This document shows positions 21,100 through 33,324 of a DNA stretch of 64,000 bases, piece after piece. How positions within the stretch are numbered: position 1 is the first letter of the stretch; each line of letters starts with the position of its first letter. Both the position numbers and the translations under genes were made by a program. The stretch is from Xestospongia bergquistia. Lineage: Eukaryota; Porifera; Demospongiae; Haplosclerida; Petrosiidae. The stretch lies in NCBI GenBank assembly GCA_963965975.1, contig OZ014418.1:3918775-3982774 (forward strand). The letters run 5' to 3'. Below the pieces are notes generated by a model. It saw only the letters and a program-made list of their open reading frames with translations, searched no databases and was not told the origin of the DNA.

Positions 21100-23889
21100 A
21101 AGTCCAAAATTACATTACAAGTCTGTCAGGGGATGATGATCCCAATGAGGATAACATCTAATGGGAACATCGGTAGATGGTTCTGATCTTGGGAATAATT
21201 AAGAGCTCTGATGTGGGAATTAGTCAAAATCAGGATATGAAGACTTTTGCCATCACCAGTTGACCCTAGTGTAAAGTTCCTGAGTTTGGAATGACTATCG
21301 TGATACTTCTTCTGTTGTGACTGCTTAGAGGTTATGAAACTCTCAACATCTGGTTTTAAGAGATCGAATTGAGTTTGAATCTTTCTTCGTACAAACAGTT
21401 CAGCAGGTGATACGTTTGTAGTTGCATGAGGTGTTGATCGATAATCTAATAGATATCGTTATAGCCGTCTCTTCAGGGATCCCCCAAACTTTTCTCCAGC
21501 TTTCATAGCTCTTTTGAAGGTCTGAATAAACCTCTCTCTCAGCAAGACCATTGAATGAGGGGTGATAAGGAGCGCTCTGGATATGCCTGATTTCTTTTGG
21601 CTCTCATGAACTGTGCAAATTCATCTGATGAAAATTGGGGTCCATTATCAGATACAAGTTGTTCCGGTAAATCATACTTTGAGAAAATGATTTGGAGAGC
21701 CTCAATGGTCTGCGAAGCTGTCGTGGAAGACATTGGGACAACTTCTGGCCACTTAGAGTGTGTGTCTAACAGTATCAGGAACATCTTGTCTAGAAAAGGT
21801 CCAGCGAAATCCACATGAACTCTCTTCCATGGTGGTCTTGGCCAGGCCCATGAATGCAGTGGTGCTACTGGAGGATTTGCCTTTTGTTCTTGACACTTAA
21901 TGCATGACTTAGCTAGGTCTTTAATATCTTTGTCCATCCCATTCCACCACACATAGCTCCTAGCAACAGATTTCATCCTGGTAATGCCGGGGTGGTTCTT
22001 GTGGAGTGCTTGTAAGACTTTCTGTTGTAGACTCTTTGGTAGGATTACACGAATACCCCACATTAAACATCCACTTTGAATTCCGATTTCTTCTCTTCTG
22101 GAATAATATGGTTTGAACTCTTTAGATACTTGGTCTGGCCAACCAGACATAATTAAGTGTTAACTTTGCTTAGCACAGGATCTTGACGTGTAGCAACTTG
22201 TACATGTTTAACAGTAACAGGGAGTGCCTGTACCTGAAAAATGTTGAATATACTCACTTCATCTTGTGCTCCCTTTCCTGTAACTGGTAATGGGAGGAGG
22301 GATAATCCATCTGCATTACTATGTGAGGCAGTGGGTTTGAAGTGAATTTCATAATCATAAGCTAATAAAATAATTGCCCATCGTTGTAACCGAGCAGCAG
22401 CTAATGATGGAATTCCTTTCTTGGGACCAAGTATAGCTGTCAGTGGTTTGTGGTTTTGTAGAGGTATAGATGAAATTTCTTGACGCCATATATCAATGAG
22501 AGTACCTCCTTTTCTAGTTGAGCATAGTTCTTTTCAGATGCAGTCAGGGTGCGTGAAGCAAAGAGATTGGTCTGTCTGTGCCATCCGGCAATAAGTGAGA
22601 AATTACAGCCCCTATTCCATACTCTGAGGCATCATTAGCCAGGTTGATTGGTAATTTGGGGTCATAGTGTATCAGCACTTCCGAAGATGGTAACTGGTCT
22701 TTGGCCCTTTTGAAAGCTCGAAAACATTCTTCTGTCCAGTCCCATTTCGTTGTACTTGAAGTAATCGATTAAGAGGATGTAAGATACTAGAAAGATTCCG
22801 AATGAATTTCCCATAGTAGTTCAATAATCCAAGGAATGATCTAAGTTCCTGGACATTTGTAGGTTCTGCAGCATTTACAATAGCATCAATCTTGGTTGGT
22901 ACTACTTGTATACCAGTTTGATCAATCTGATGACCTAGATACTCAACAGATTCTTGAAGAAAAATGCACTTTTCTCGCTTAAGTCTGAACCCATGTTTCT
23001 CCATGCGTTGGAAAGCTTCTCCTAGGTTATGCAGGTGATCATCTTTGGTTTTGCCAGTGACTAAGATATCATATATATAACAAATGACGCCTGGGACGTC
23101 ATGTAGAATTGTGTCCATGAGTCTCTGGAAAATTGCAGGAGCTGAAGCCACCCCAAGGGAAGACGTGTATATTGATACAACCCTTGGTGTGAATTTACTG
23201 TCAGATATGGCAGAGACGTTTCATCCAGTTTGAGTTGCAGATAGGCTTGAGAGAGATCCAATTTGCTAAATAGGGTCCGATTAGCTAAAGTAGCGAACAA
23301 GTCTGCTGGCTTAGGCAATGGGTATTGGTCTATAGACAGCTTGGTTGATTGTCACCTTATAGTCACCACACAGGTGGAACCTTCCATCTTTCTTAGGCAC
23401 TACAACAATAGGTACAGCCCACTCACTGTGGTCGACCTTCCTGATTATTTCTTGTTGTTCCAGTCGATCCAGCTCCTTTCCTACAGCACCTTTAATTGCA
23501 AATGGGACAGGATGGGGTTTGAAAAATTTCTGTGTAGCTTCGGGTTTGAGGTGAAGAGTTGCCTTGTAAGAATTGACAGTTCCTAGCTCATCTTTAAAGA
23601 GGTTGGAGAACTGTTGCAACAGAGCTTGCACTCCTTGGGACCCAGGCTGTACTGTGGCAATTCTGTGTGAGTCCAGTTGGATGTACTTCAGCCAGTTCCT
23701 TCCAAAGAGGTTTGGACCAGCCCCTTTAACCCCCACCAGTTTTAGAGGTGAAGTCTGTCCATTGTAGCTAATGTAGACATTAAGTTGTCCCTTAACTTGT
23801 ATAGGTTTATCCGTGTATGTCTTCAGGACAAGCATGGACTTATGTAGTTTCAGATGTCGAAATAATTTTGAATCAGTCACGAAGAGCAT
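21100..23889 (-). pseudogene. Gypsy-A1 pol
   Basis: Minus-strand order: end of protease (G-P-N-L-F-G-R-N-W-L near 23720), RT palm (H-L-C-G-D-Y-K-V-T, then F-S-K-L-D-L-S-Q-A-Y near 23250), RT active site at about 23075 reading C-Y-I-Y-D-I-L where family members have Y-x-D-D, RNase H (about 22670-22330), H2C2 zinc region (H-P-G-I-T-R then C-I-K-C about 21890-22010), and integrase core with H-V-D-F-A-G-P, D-T-H-S-K-W-P and S-D-N-G-P-Q-F (21640-21830). Integrase frame is open from 22150 to 21539. Breaks: frameshift between RT pieces at about 23100, a frame change near 22670, and a shift at about 21600. The Asp-to-Tyr change at the RT active site would abolish polymerisation. Confidence 0.85.
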
Positions 23890-24003
23890 CCTCTAGGTAG
23901 TTCCCGAATTTACAGTTAGTCACTAGTTTGCGTGGAGCAGTGTCATAATCAGCAATAGATTCCCCCACAGCTTCATTGCATTTGTGAAAGTGATACTGTT
24001 CAG

Positions 24004-24260
24004 CTATAATGGCTCTCTTTCGTTCAAAATACTTCTGTAGAACATCTGAGACTTGGACTTGGTGCTGGGCGGAGATGGAGCAAGAAGATCACTGAGAAGA
24101 GTATAAGTAGACATACCAATACAGGTCAGAAGAATGGGAACTTGCTTGTCCCCTGGAACAGAGTTTGCAGTAAAGTATAGGTCAACACGTTCCAGATATG
24201 AGGTGATTGATCCCTCATTTGAGATAAATTCTTTGAGAGTTCCGAACTGTGAGGTTGCCA
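24004..24260 (-). pseudogene. Gypsy-A1 gag, N-terminal part
   Basis: ATG at 24260 (plus 24258-24260 is CAT), M-A-T-S-Q-F, then Y-L-E-R-V-D-L-Y-F-T-A-N, typical Gag of Gypsy elements. Ends by frameshift near 24050; a further piece (E-Q-Y-H-F-H-K-C, G-E-S-I-A-D-Y) is readable to about 23895. The zinc knuckles and protease start are missing, joined directly to later pol. Confidence 0.8.
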
Positions 24261-24306
24261 TGATAACAGCGAAAATCCACAACCCTCAACAACCTTCATC
24301 GCCAAT

Positions 24307-24532
24307 TGTGATATAGTTCATATCTTTGCTTGCAGTTCCCAGGGGTAATGATAGATCTCTAAGAAAAACTCTTTCCTTTCTACTTTAACAAAAACAAAAA
24401 TGATATATTTATACAAGAAATGAAACAAAAAAACAATTAATAATACCAAGAAAATAACACCAATTTACATTTACAGTGACAAAAGTGATAATAATATAAC
24501 AACTAAGTGTAAATTTATGCTAAAATACCACA
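24307..24532 (-). repeat. Gypsy-A1 5' LTR
   Basis: 226 bp; on the minus strand starts TGTGGTATTTTAGC and ends ATATCACA, followed by ATTGGCGATGAAGG, a possible primer-binding site. Flanked outside by TGTGA. Confidence 0.93.
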
Positions 24533-24537
24533 TGTGA

Positions 24538-24949
24538 TATAGAAGGTCTTTCTTTGTCAAAATTACTGTGTACAAAAAGAATAACAAGTATATATGATAT
24601 ACATGAAATGTTGGTATAGCTAACATTTTGAAAGAGATTGGATTAGCATCTTTTTTTTGTTACCTTTTCCAGACTCCAGTAATGTAACTTATTATAGCTA
24701 TAATAATGCATGTGTCACTCTATGCAATTTACAGATTGAATTTTCATCTTCTTTTTCACGGGTTCGGTTTTTTTCATGAAGAATTTGTCGACATTATTCC
24801 ATCCACATTTCACTTTTAAGATTTTTGTCGTCTTTAGCCATTAATCCTACAATATTGAAATGCGTAATAGGTCGGTCATGTACGCAAGCATATATAAATT
24901 ATAAACATTGTAAGACGAAATATGACAAAATGACTAAAGATCTATCTAT
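24538..24949 (-). other. Flank shared with 52641-52947
   Basis: The minus strand matches the plus strand of 52641-52947 closely. It holds a short frame with G-L-M-A-K-D-D-K-N-L-K and N-R-T-R-E-K-E-D-E-N, which could be an exon, but the two copies do not keep a common open frame. I cannot name it. Confidence 0.5.
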
Positions 24950-26198
24950 ACCTCTCTTTCTGCCAGTTTCGGTATTGTAAAAGTACAATCTGTTTTAGTA
25001 GGGGCCGAATTGTGTGCAAAACAGTCGCAATGGATGACTTGACTGAGCTAAGTTGTTTCATGTAGCTTCTGAAATAACTGCATGTTACCTCTGCTTGTGT
25101 GTATAGTTTGAGCACTATTTGTTCACCATTGACATCTATCATCATACTCTAAAATGATCTCGAGCTGTTCTGTAAATTAACTACATGTGTCACTCGCATT
25201 TTCCTCTTTTGACATATGTGTGATCGCATCAGCTACTGATATGGAGTTTGTCTTTGAGAAACATTGTGATCTGAAGTGACCTCGTCTGTTACATGAATGG
25301 CATATGGCATCTCTCGCTGGACATTAGTGTCTTGGGTGATGACTTCTCCCAGAGCGAGTACATTTTTCAACTGACCTATTGTAGTTAGCTTCTGTTTTTC
25401 TGTAGGTATATTGTGAAGTGTGTTTCTAACTACTCTTATGACAGCCCTTCTGTGTCACAAGTGTCAATGCTTTTTGACAGTGTCTGAGTACTGGGACTAC
25501 CATTAAAGGTGTCTTGATATTCATGGATAGCTTCACGCTGACGGGCCATTCTCTTGGCCTTCTTGAGGGCCTCCATCTGTAATCAAGCCACATCTGTAAT
25601 CAAGCCAATAATGTGCAAACACGAACTCCTACAACAATATACTTCCTCGGGTTTCCAAAGTCATAATTATCTGCAAGGCTGTAAAAACAAGTTATAAACA
25701 GTTCCATAGACTCATCGTCTTGCTGGCTGCATTTGTTATAGCGAGGACGTTCAAAAATTAGATTTTCCTCACTTTAAAGAAAGCATCAAATTTCTCGAGG
25801 ACTTAATCATAGTCAGTAGATTTGTCCTTCGTGGGATTCATTGAGGACAAAGTATCTTCAGCATCTTCTCCCATGCAATACAGGAGAGTGCTAACTTGCT
25901 TGGCATTTCCCTCTGAACTGCATTTGAACACAAAGGGTGGTGGAGTTTGAAGAAAATAACTAGCCATGATGCTGCTACAGCAACACTTCTAACACCATGT
26001 ACAATTATACTATCTCAAAAGAGTTCTTTATTTAAGCCCAAAATGACTAACAAAAAAATCAGGAATGAAACAAACATTACACATGGTTTGTTCTGTTGAG
26101 CATTGCTCAGTAACGATATACTAAATATAGAATATACATGATTAAATATAGAAACAAACTAAATATAGATCATACACAAGCTTTACAATTATTCTACA
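24950..26198 (-). mobile_element. Gypsy-B2, truncated (5' LTR, gag, start of protease)
   Basis: On the minus strand: LTR 26198-25998, gag start (M-A-S-Y-F-L-Q-T-P-P-P) at about 25968, an internal deletion early in gag, zinc-knuckle region near 25290-25390, and a protease piece (V-L-K-L-Y-T-Q-A-E-V, where the D-T-G Asp and Gly are changed) near 25110. Pol and 3' LTR are absent. It is collinear with Gypsy-B3 (51374-52640), including the 3' truncation point. Confidence 0.9.
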
Positions 26199-26975
26199 GT
26201 GTGGTGCTCAATCTCCTCCATCTTTTCCCTCTGCACTTATAACAATATCTGCACCTGGTAACTACTGTTTGCGCATGTGTTTAATTTTAACAGATTTCTT
26301 GGAAAATACTATACTCTGGAAGTCCTCCGTCAGACTGCCCCCTGGACATTTTGCACTAGTGTGGAATGCCCCCTGAACATTCTGCACTAGTGCTGGTTGT
26401 CCCAGTTAGTGTGGAGTGTCTCAACATCGATGGATGAATAAAAGTACTGAGTTACCAACCTAGTATGAACTTTATAATACATGTAAATTCTTTGGCTTAA
26501 GTGTATAAATCTCAACTAAAAACACGTTGTTCACACTTTTAACTTTAAGATCGACATCTCGATCTAGCTCCTAGACAGAGAGATGGCTACCAATGAAGAC
26601 AGTTATTTCTTCCTTTATGACTTTCTTTGATACCTTAGACTGATGGACTGATAGCTCCAAATATCTAGAAAGACATCAATAGTATGAGAGGTGCAGCATA
26701 TGACAAATCTAATACAATTGTTGAGAAGCTCCAAATACAAATAAAACCTGATAGTAACCCAGTCCAATTTTTTAAAAACATTTCTGAGTTTCTTCTTTAA
26801 AATACTCTTAGAGAAGACACAAGCATGAGAAACAATATGCGTTTGAACTACATCTCAGATAAATCAAATTGGGTCATATCCAGTGGAATATATACTTTTG
26901 CAAAGTACCTTGTGTAAACAACTAATTTGATTATTATCAGTGGAATACTTTCAAGTGTTTACAAGATAATGAACA
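26199..26975 (+). repeat. Recurring 5' module, copy 2
   Basis: Reverse-oriented relative to the copies at 50560-51373 and 58545-59356. From 26199: 'gtgtggtgctcaatctcc', the CACTAGTGC cluster (26350-26410), leader, then an ATG at 26583 opening M-A-T-N-E-D-S-Y and continuing in broken frames to about 26900 with G-A-A-Y-D-K-S-N-T-I-V-E-K and F-L-S-F-F. The helical spacing is loosely like a death-fold (CARD/death) domain of sponge proteins; this is inference only. Homology stops at about 26975. Confidence 0.75.
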
Positions 26976-27039
26976 TAAACAATTAAATCTAATGCCTTCG
27001 ATAATGACTTTCTGAAGAAGGCAGCATCATTTCACAATA

Positions 27040-29700
27040 CAAGCAAATTCACATATTGTTGTTCAGTGATTTGGTAACAGTTCCACCAAATCTATCTAAG
27101 TTAACTGTTGAAAAACACAGATGTTCAATCTGTGAAAGAGGTTATTCATTTCAAAGTGGTCTCTCAAAGCACATTAGAAGTGGAAATAATAATGTGTAAT
27201 CTGGTCTGGTTACATGTATTATAATTATATAATAACAGATTTGTGATACATATGTTTATTACTTTGTTTAATTCATGTCTTCTAACCAAATAGTGGCAAG
27301 TCTTCAAAAATTACTTCTACATCTCCAATCAAGCCATCAACTGTCTATAGAAGAAAAGGAGATAAGTTTTAAAACATTAGAAGAGTTTTACAAATGGAAG
27401 AAAGAGTTTCAAACAACTACACATTCCTTATTTGTTCTTAAGTGTGCACCACAGGTCTCCGATAGAATGAAGGTGTTTTATTATTACTGTAACAGGGAAG
27501 GTACATACAAATCAGAGGGAGCTTTAAAACAGCAATAAAAAACACAAGGAACAGCAAAGATAGGATCTCAGTGCTCAGCTAATATCAAAGCAGTGCAGAA
27601 CATCAACACATACAAAACTCAATATTCCCATTGCACTACATACACTCTACAATCACACAACACAATTAGCATATCTACAAATACCTTTGACAATTCGACA
27701 TATATTGCTAGCTTAGATTCTATCTTACACACAAAAGAATATAAACATGTTCACCTTGTACATAAATATATGCAAGAGGACAAAAACAGTATTTCAGAAG
27801 ATCCTACTCTGCTAGTTCATACTTACTTCTACTTTACTACTTACCTGTTATTTGACATGAAAACATCTTTGTCACAAATTAAAACAAACTCATTAATAAG
27901 ACTTCAAAAACTTGAAGTACTAGTTACTGTCAAAATATAGATGCTATTCTGACTGCTAACAGACATGTTCAGGCTGATATCTCTGTAATAACCGCTATAA
28001 GCAACAAAGCGCTGAAAAAACTACTTTTCAAGCAAAAGATGTTATCAAATCAAAACTGTGAACATCAAGTTTTTTTTCACAAAAAGAAAAGGTACAGTTC
28101 TACTCCAACTCTGTCAAGAAATAAAATTGAAAAGATCTTGGAGTCCTTTTCGTAAAATTCAGGGGTAGTTGTTTGAAAGATGACAAAACTACTGTTGATG
28201 CATTGTTGAATGGATACATACTCACAGAAGTACAGTATTGCTTCTTGAGTCCCCCAATGTGGTAATATAATATGTACACACATATTTCTTGAACAAACCA
28301 AGTTCCTACTTCTACCTAAACTGGTCAAAGACAGTATTCTATGAAATTGACACCAATTGAATGTATATTACATGGTATATTCTAATATGTTTTGTGTACA
28401 CATATATAATCTTTCCATAGTTAATAGAAGAGACATAGGTAAAAGTCAAGCAATGTCTTTTTGCAGCTACAGTACATCAAGGTCACCTTATAATTCATAG
28501 AGATATACTGAACTTAAATAGAAAAGTTAACCTTTTCTGTACTATTTGCCATGAAAATGATGCTCAATCTATTGATCAAATTATAACAGAACTCATGCAA
28601 GACAAGTACAATACAATCCTTGCCTACAAGTGTCTGTCAAGGAATGATTGACTCACTTCAATCTACTTTACCAGATACTTCATTTGTTCTATATTTTCGG
28701 ACAGAATTTCAAAAAGATATATTTGAAAAGTTTGCTTCAGCTATTGTTTTTATTGACTAAACCAACAAAATGAATCATCACAATTTCAAACTAACACCAG
28801 TGGTTGTACCAGATGATTGTAGTGAATGTTAGTTTATTAATTGGTAGTGCATGGTGTATATCAGACCAAGAAGACACTCAAGTGATGAAGCTTCCTTGGA
28901 GAAACTGAACAAAGGGTGCCCTCAAGTTACAATGAACACAATAATGACAGACAATGGTAATATTTGATATAATCATATTATAGTAAGCATATAATTTTTA
29001 CATATAATAATTATAGATAATCTTAGATGGACAGCAGCACAAAGATTGAATGGAAAAGACATTAAACATCTACTTTATTGTTGGTATATAGACAAGTGAA
29101 TTTATATTGTATCAAATCTTACAGTATATATATTTAATAATATGAAGGAGATGGAGGCTAAATTTACAGTCTATGATGAAAGATATACAAAATCAGACAG
29201 AGATATACCAACATTTAACATTCTCCAAAAAAAAAAACTGATGTGGTGAAATTCCATGAATATACAACAAACTTTTAAAAGCTTTCAGAAAGTAAATGAC
29301 CCAAATTTTTAAAATACTATAAAGCTAACTATGTAGGAAGTGCAGGTTAGTTGAATTGTCCAATACATGATTGACAAACTTTCTTACAAATTTTAGATAA
29401 AAGGGCAATGTGCTCTTGAATGTACAAACATAGAAACACAGATACAAATATGTATATTGAAAGGTTAGCAAAAACTGGCATAAATATATAATCAACTGTT
29501 ACACAACTTTCAAATTGAGCTTAAATGCAACCCAGATTACCTTAATTGTTGAGTCAACAGAAGGCTTGGCTAACTCATCATAGTACTTTCTGTATTCGAC
29601 AGACAAAAGAAGATCTAAAATGGAAGCAAGAAGTGAAAAAAAAACATCTAGATATGACAAGGGAATGAAGATACCCTTGAAGGATATTTAGGTAGGATAT
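27040..29700 (+). pseudogene. MULE-type transposase (metazoan FAR1/FLYWCH-like), decayed
   Basis: A zinc-finger-like piece comes first (27122-27190: C-S-I-C ... S-K-H-I-R; the last His is missing). Then an open frame at 27275-27535 gives the N-terminal DNA-binding region (E-E-F-Y-K-W-K, F-Y-Y-Y-C-N-R-E-G-T-Y), followed after a stop by G-T-A-K-I-G-S-Q-C-S-A-N-I-K. Later pieces: F-R-T-E-F-Q-K-D-I-F-E-K (about 28700), a degraded D-S-T-H-G-T-N-like block (about 28755-28775), M-T-D-N-G at about 28950, R-W-T-A-A-Q-R-L-N-G-K-D-I-K-H-L-L (29020-29080) and T-D-T-N-M-Y-I-E-R-L (about 29440). This order matches MULE transposases widespread in sponges and corals. It is full of stops. Terminal repeats were not found. 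Confidence 0.75.
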
Positions 29701-30195
29701 ATAAATACAATTACTATATTACAAATGGTATCAAAAAACTTATTAAGTATGAAAACGTTTCTTGGTGTAGTGAGAAGAAATTGGATTATGGAGAGTTAAT
29801 AGATTTTGTCATTATTCAGTTATTCTATCAAGTGGCACATGTATGTACTATGGTGTGATGCTCAGTCAAGTGTACACAAAGCTCATGTGCAAATTTATGT
29901 TGGCATAACTAATCTTTTCCAGTTTTATGTTATTCTAATGAACATATTTACAAGCACATTCATACTGTTCATACAAACTATCCAACTATTGATACATCAG
30001 AGATAACAAATATATTTGACAAACAACAATAAATCCTTATACAGAAAAAAAGGAGAATATTGAAACAAGTAATCCTATACCTCAATGTTACTTGTTCTTT
30101 ATACAGAAATATGTGTAAATATGTGTAAATATGTTAACAATAATTAATACACAAGTTGCAAAATAAAATGACATTAAAAGTGAAAATTCTTGTGG

Positions 30196-30528
30196 CTATA
30201 CTGAACTATGCTCTGATTCTGATTCAATAACAAGAAAATAATCATCACAATTGTCTAACTGCTTGGCCCATTCTTCATTGAACTGGTCTTGATGATCAAA
30301 ATATTGATCAAAGTGTTTCTCTAAATTAACTTTAAAATTGAATGCTTCGGAGTCATCCCTTTCTCTTGTGATACCAGTAAACAGCCCATATAAAAAAATA
30401 AACCAAAATATGAGTGGTAGTAAAGTCACCCAAAACCACAAGAGAACATTGTCCCATGAATTGGATGATATGATAAAGGTAGAGTTAGTAAATAATTGAT
30501 TTGTATCCAAGTTCCTCGAAGACACCAA
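30196..30528 (-). CDS. Hypothetical single-pass membrane protein or exon
   Basis: An open frame of 110 codons. Residues about 25-52 are strongly hydrophobic (W-V-T-L-L-P-L-I-F-W-F-I-F-L-Y-G-L-F) and the rest is acidic (E-E-W-A-K-Q-L-D-N-C-D-D-Y, E-S-E-S-E-H-S-S-V-stop). No family recognised. It could be a terminal exon of a gene whose upstream part lies at 30551-30742 (a frame of 63 codons), but I see no convincing splice pair. It may also be chance in AT-rich DNA. Confidence 0.3.
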   Translation of the reverse strand: MVSSRNLDTNQLFTNSTFIISSNSWDNVLLWFWVTLLPLIFWFIFLYGLFTGITRERDDSEAFNFKVNLEKHFDQYFDHQDQFNEEWAKQLDNCDDYFLVIESESEHSSV

Positions 30529-30848
30529 AACAATCCAATTAACATGCCATTCATATTAGAAGGGGTTGACTATAAATAAATTCAAATGCATACAAGAAAC
30601 TAAAGTTGTTAGTAAAACCAGAAATTGCAGCAGTTGCAGTTAAGGCAAAGTAACTAAATCTAATAGTTGGGTGACTTGAAAGTAATTGTTGTAAGTTAAG
30701 GAGCAACTGCAGCTCCACCCTATCGAAAATACTTGAAACCACAAATATTTAATAAGGCGTGGTTATCTAGTACCCGAGGATGTGCTCAACAGAGTACCAG
30801 TCAAAAAAGTATAAACAAGGCGATGATATACCTATTCATATTCTGTTA

Positions 30849-32769
30849 ATGTCTACATTAACTACATCAGTCGATTTTTCTATTTTCATTGACAATAACA
30901 AGGTGCAACTGGAAAAATAACAATGTCCAAAATGTCAATATATTCTACGTGATGCTGTCCAGACGAGTTGTGGCCATTGGTTATGTCAAGAATGTGCTGA
31001 AGAAATGTTTGAGAGGAAGTACTTATAGTCAACTTGATGAATAAAGTAATTGTTGATCTTTTTCATAGTCCTAAACCAACTTGTCCAAGACTTGAATGTA
31101 GTGAGGAATTAACTGATGAAGATGGAAAGCTAGTAAGACAAGTTATGACCAACGTCATGTGGTCAATCGTTTCCCTGTCATCTGTAAAAACCATAAACAT
31201 GGCTGTGATTGGTCTGGTTTATTGGGACAATTAGGAGATCATTTAAAAATGTGTGTTTATGAGATGAAGGCGTGCCCTCATTGTAAAGACTACATGTCAC
31301 CTGCTGAGGTATGTTGACAAACATGTTTACAGAACCAAATATTTTCCAAGCTTACCAAGCCCATAATTCTATAAATTACATTAATGGAACAATTAAAAGA
31401 TTCTAACCCTAGTTATTAGAACTGTAATTGTTTATTTAAGAAATAGCAGCATTAATAATAGAAACATAATAATTGTTTATTTAAAATATTAATAGTAACA
31501 TGAATAACATGTAGATAACATTAGGAAAATGCTGACACAAGTTGTTTATGCATCACAAGCTTAATATTTGAAGCTATATCAATATTCATATGGTATGAAC
31601 ATAGACATGCACAAGTTATCAACACATCAGTGTGTCTACATAATGCACACTCATCGCATTTCTATTTTTTACTGTATATTCACTATCTCTTTATAGTACA
31701 CCAGTCATGTTGACTTATGTCCTCAAGCTATTATTCACTGTCCTTTTAAAGATATAGGCTGTTCTGAAAAGAAAGAAGTAAGTTATAATATATACTATAT
31801 ATGTACTTGTTTATATTGTATCTCTTTAGATGACTAGAGGTGTTCGTGACAAACATTTATTAACTCCTAGTGGTATCATTTCTCACTTATTGCTAATTGC
31901 TTCTTTCCTCTCTAATCTCAAATCTCTACCTCACATAAAAACAAACGGCAATGAAGTTGAAAAGGATAGTACTGGGTCTTCACTATATACATCAACTACG
32001 AGTGATGCTACTGCTAAAACTAATTTTCAAATGATCCAATCAGATGGAGGCTATAATGCTGATCCTGATATACAACATATACTCAATGAAATGGCCTCAG
32101 CTAATGTGCCTGGATTAGATAAATTAGCACAGTCTATTGCAACAAAATATGAAGTGGACCAGTTACATAAACGTCTTTCTGAGAAAGGCAGTGTAATGTA
32201 CGCACTCCAAGACAAAGTGCAAAATTTAGAATGAAGAATTCAAACTAAAAGTTCTGAAAATGAGGATAGAGACTTTCGTTTATCTCTAATTATCTCTAAT
32301 GAAACTATGATGGTACAATGGTTTGGAAAATACCTCAGTTTTCTCAACGAATGGAAGATGCAAGAACAGGCAAATACACCTCAATATTTAGTCTTCCATT
32401 TTATTCTAGTCACTATGGTTACAAAATGTGTCTACGTCTTTACATTCTTGGAGATGGTATTGTAAAGGCACTCACATGTCATTGTTCTTTGTCGTAATGA
32501 AAGGAGAATTTGATAACATCTTACAATGGCCATTTACTCACAAAGTAACATTCTAATTAATTAATCAATGTGGAGGTCGTGATATCATTGATATATTTCA
32601 ACCAGACCCTTTAAGCAGCTCTTTCCAGAAGCCCAAATCTGACATGAATGTGGCATCTGGTTCTCCTCGTTTTGTGTCATTAAATGAACTAATGCAAGGA
32701 GGCTTTATAGTTGAAGATACAGTGTTCATCAAAGTGAAAGTGGATGTCACTACTATGAAACATCCATAA
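30849..32769 (+). pseudogene. TRAF-like adaptor, decayed
   Basis: TRAF proteins link TNF/Toll-type receptors to kinases and carry RING, zinc fingers, coiled coil and MATH domain. Here: ATG at 30849; RING with C-P-K-C ... R-D-A-V-Q-T-S-C-G-H-W-L-C-Q-E-C (30921-31010); TRAF zinc fingers in changing frames (C-P-R-L-E-C near 31082; C-K-N-H-K-H-G-C-D-W-S-G about 31183; H-L-K-M-C). An exon at 31698-31779 (H-V-D-L-C-P, C-P-F-K-D-I-G-C-S) ends at GTAAGT. An exon from 31830 carries a coiled coil (V-D-Q-L-H-K-R-L-S), then the MATH domain in at least three frames: [18 protein letters not shown] and S-P-R-F-V-S-L. In-frame stops (30918, about 31026, 32232) and frameshifts show decay. The MATH order is complete to about 32769. 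Confidence 0.85.
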
Positions 32770-33324
32770 CAGTAGTATAGCACAAACACTGATGTTTTAT
32801 TGCTTGATTTGTGAAATAATTTATAATATAATCAACTTTTAATCTAATAAAGAGTTCTAAAAAGGCTTCAGTCCCATTACAGGTTGTGACCCTAGTAATG
32901 AAGTACTTGTACTTATTATCCTTGACTGATGTATATGCTTATTATAAACATAGGTCTTTGTTTTTATATTTCTACTTAAAAGTAATTTTAGTTAATTCAT
33001 ATAATTTAATTATAGGAACATGGACATGCTAAATGCTATGCTGTTTTCTTCAAACTATATACAATATTTGCATGACATTTTTATTATTTTTACTAATTGT
33101 TGTAGTTTATATAATAGCTTTTAAATGTTGGGTGTTTACAATTATATCTATCATTGTGAATGCTTTATAAGCAATTTCATTAGGAAGTAGGTACATACCC
33201 TTTACACCACCTCTTGCTGAGCTTTCATTTATCTTCCCTTTAGTGATGGCTTATAATAATTATTTCAACACAAATGTATTTTTTACTATTACAATATTAC
33301 ATACATTAACACATCACTTAATAT
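32770..33324. other. Convergent intergenic region, no gene seen
   Basis: AT-rich; separates the 3' ends of the TRAF-like pseudogene and the subtilase. No gene or repeat recognised. Confidence 0.6.

Larger units (their letters stand above)
20854..24532 (-). mobile_element. Gypsy-A1, LTR retrotransposon, minus strand
   Basis: LTRs at 24307-24532 (5') and 20854-21077 (3') begin TGTGGTATTTTAGC and end in CA when read on the minus strand. The 5-bp target duplication TGTGA is exact (20849-20853 and 24533-24537). The 3' LTR is preceded by the purine tract AACAGGGGAGGAAA (plus 21078-21091). The element is 3.7 kb because the gag zinc-knuckle/protease part is deleted (between about 23890 and 24000). 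The same insertion, in opposite orientation, is Gypsy-A2 at 52948-56179. Confidence 0.95.
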
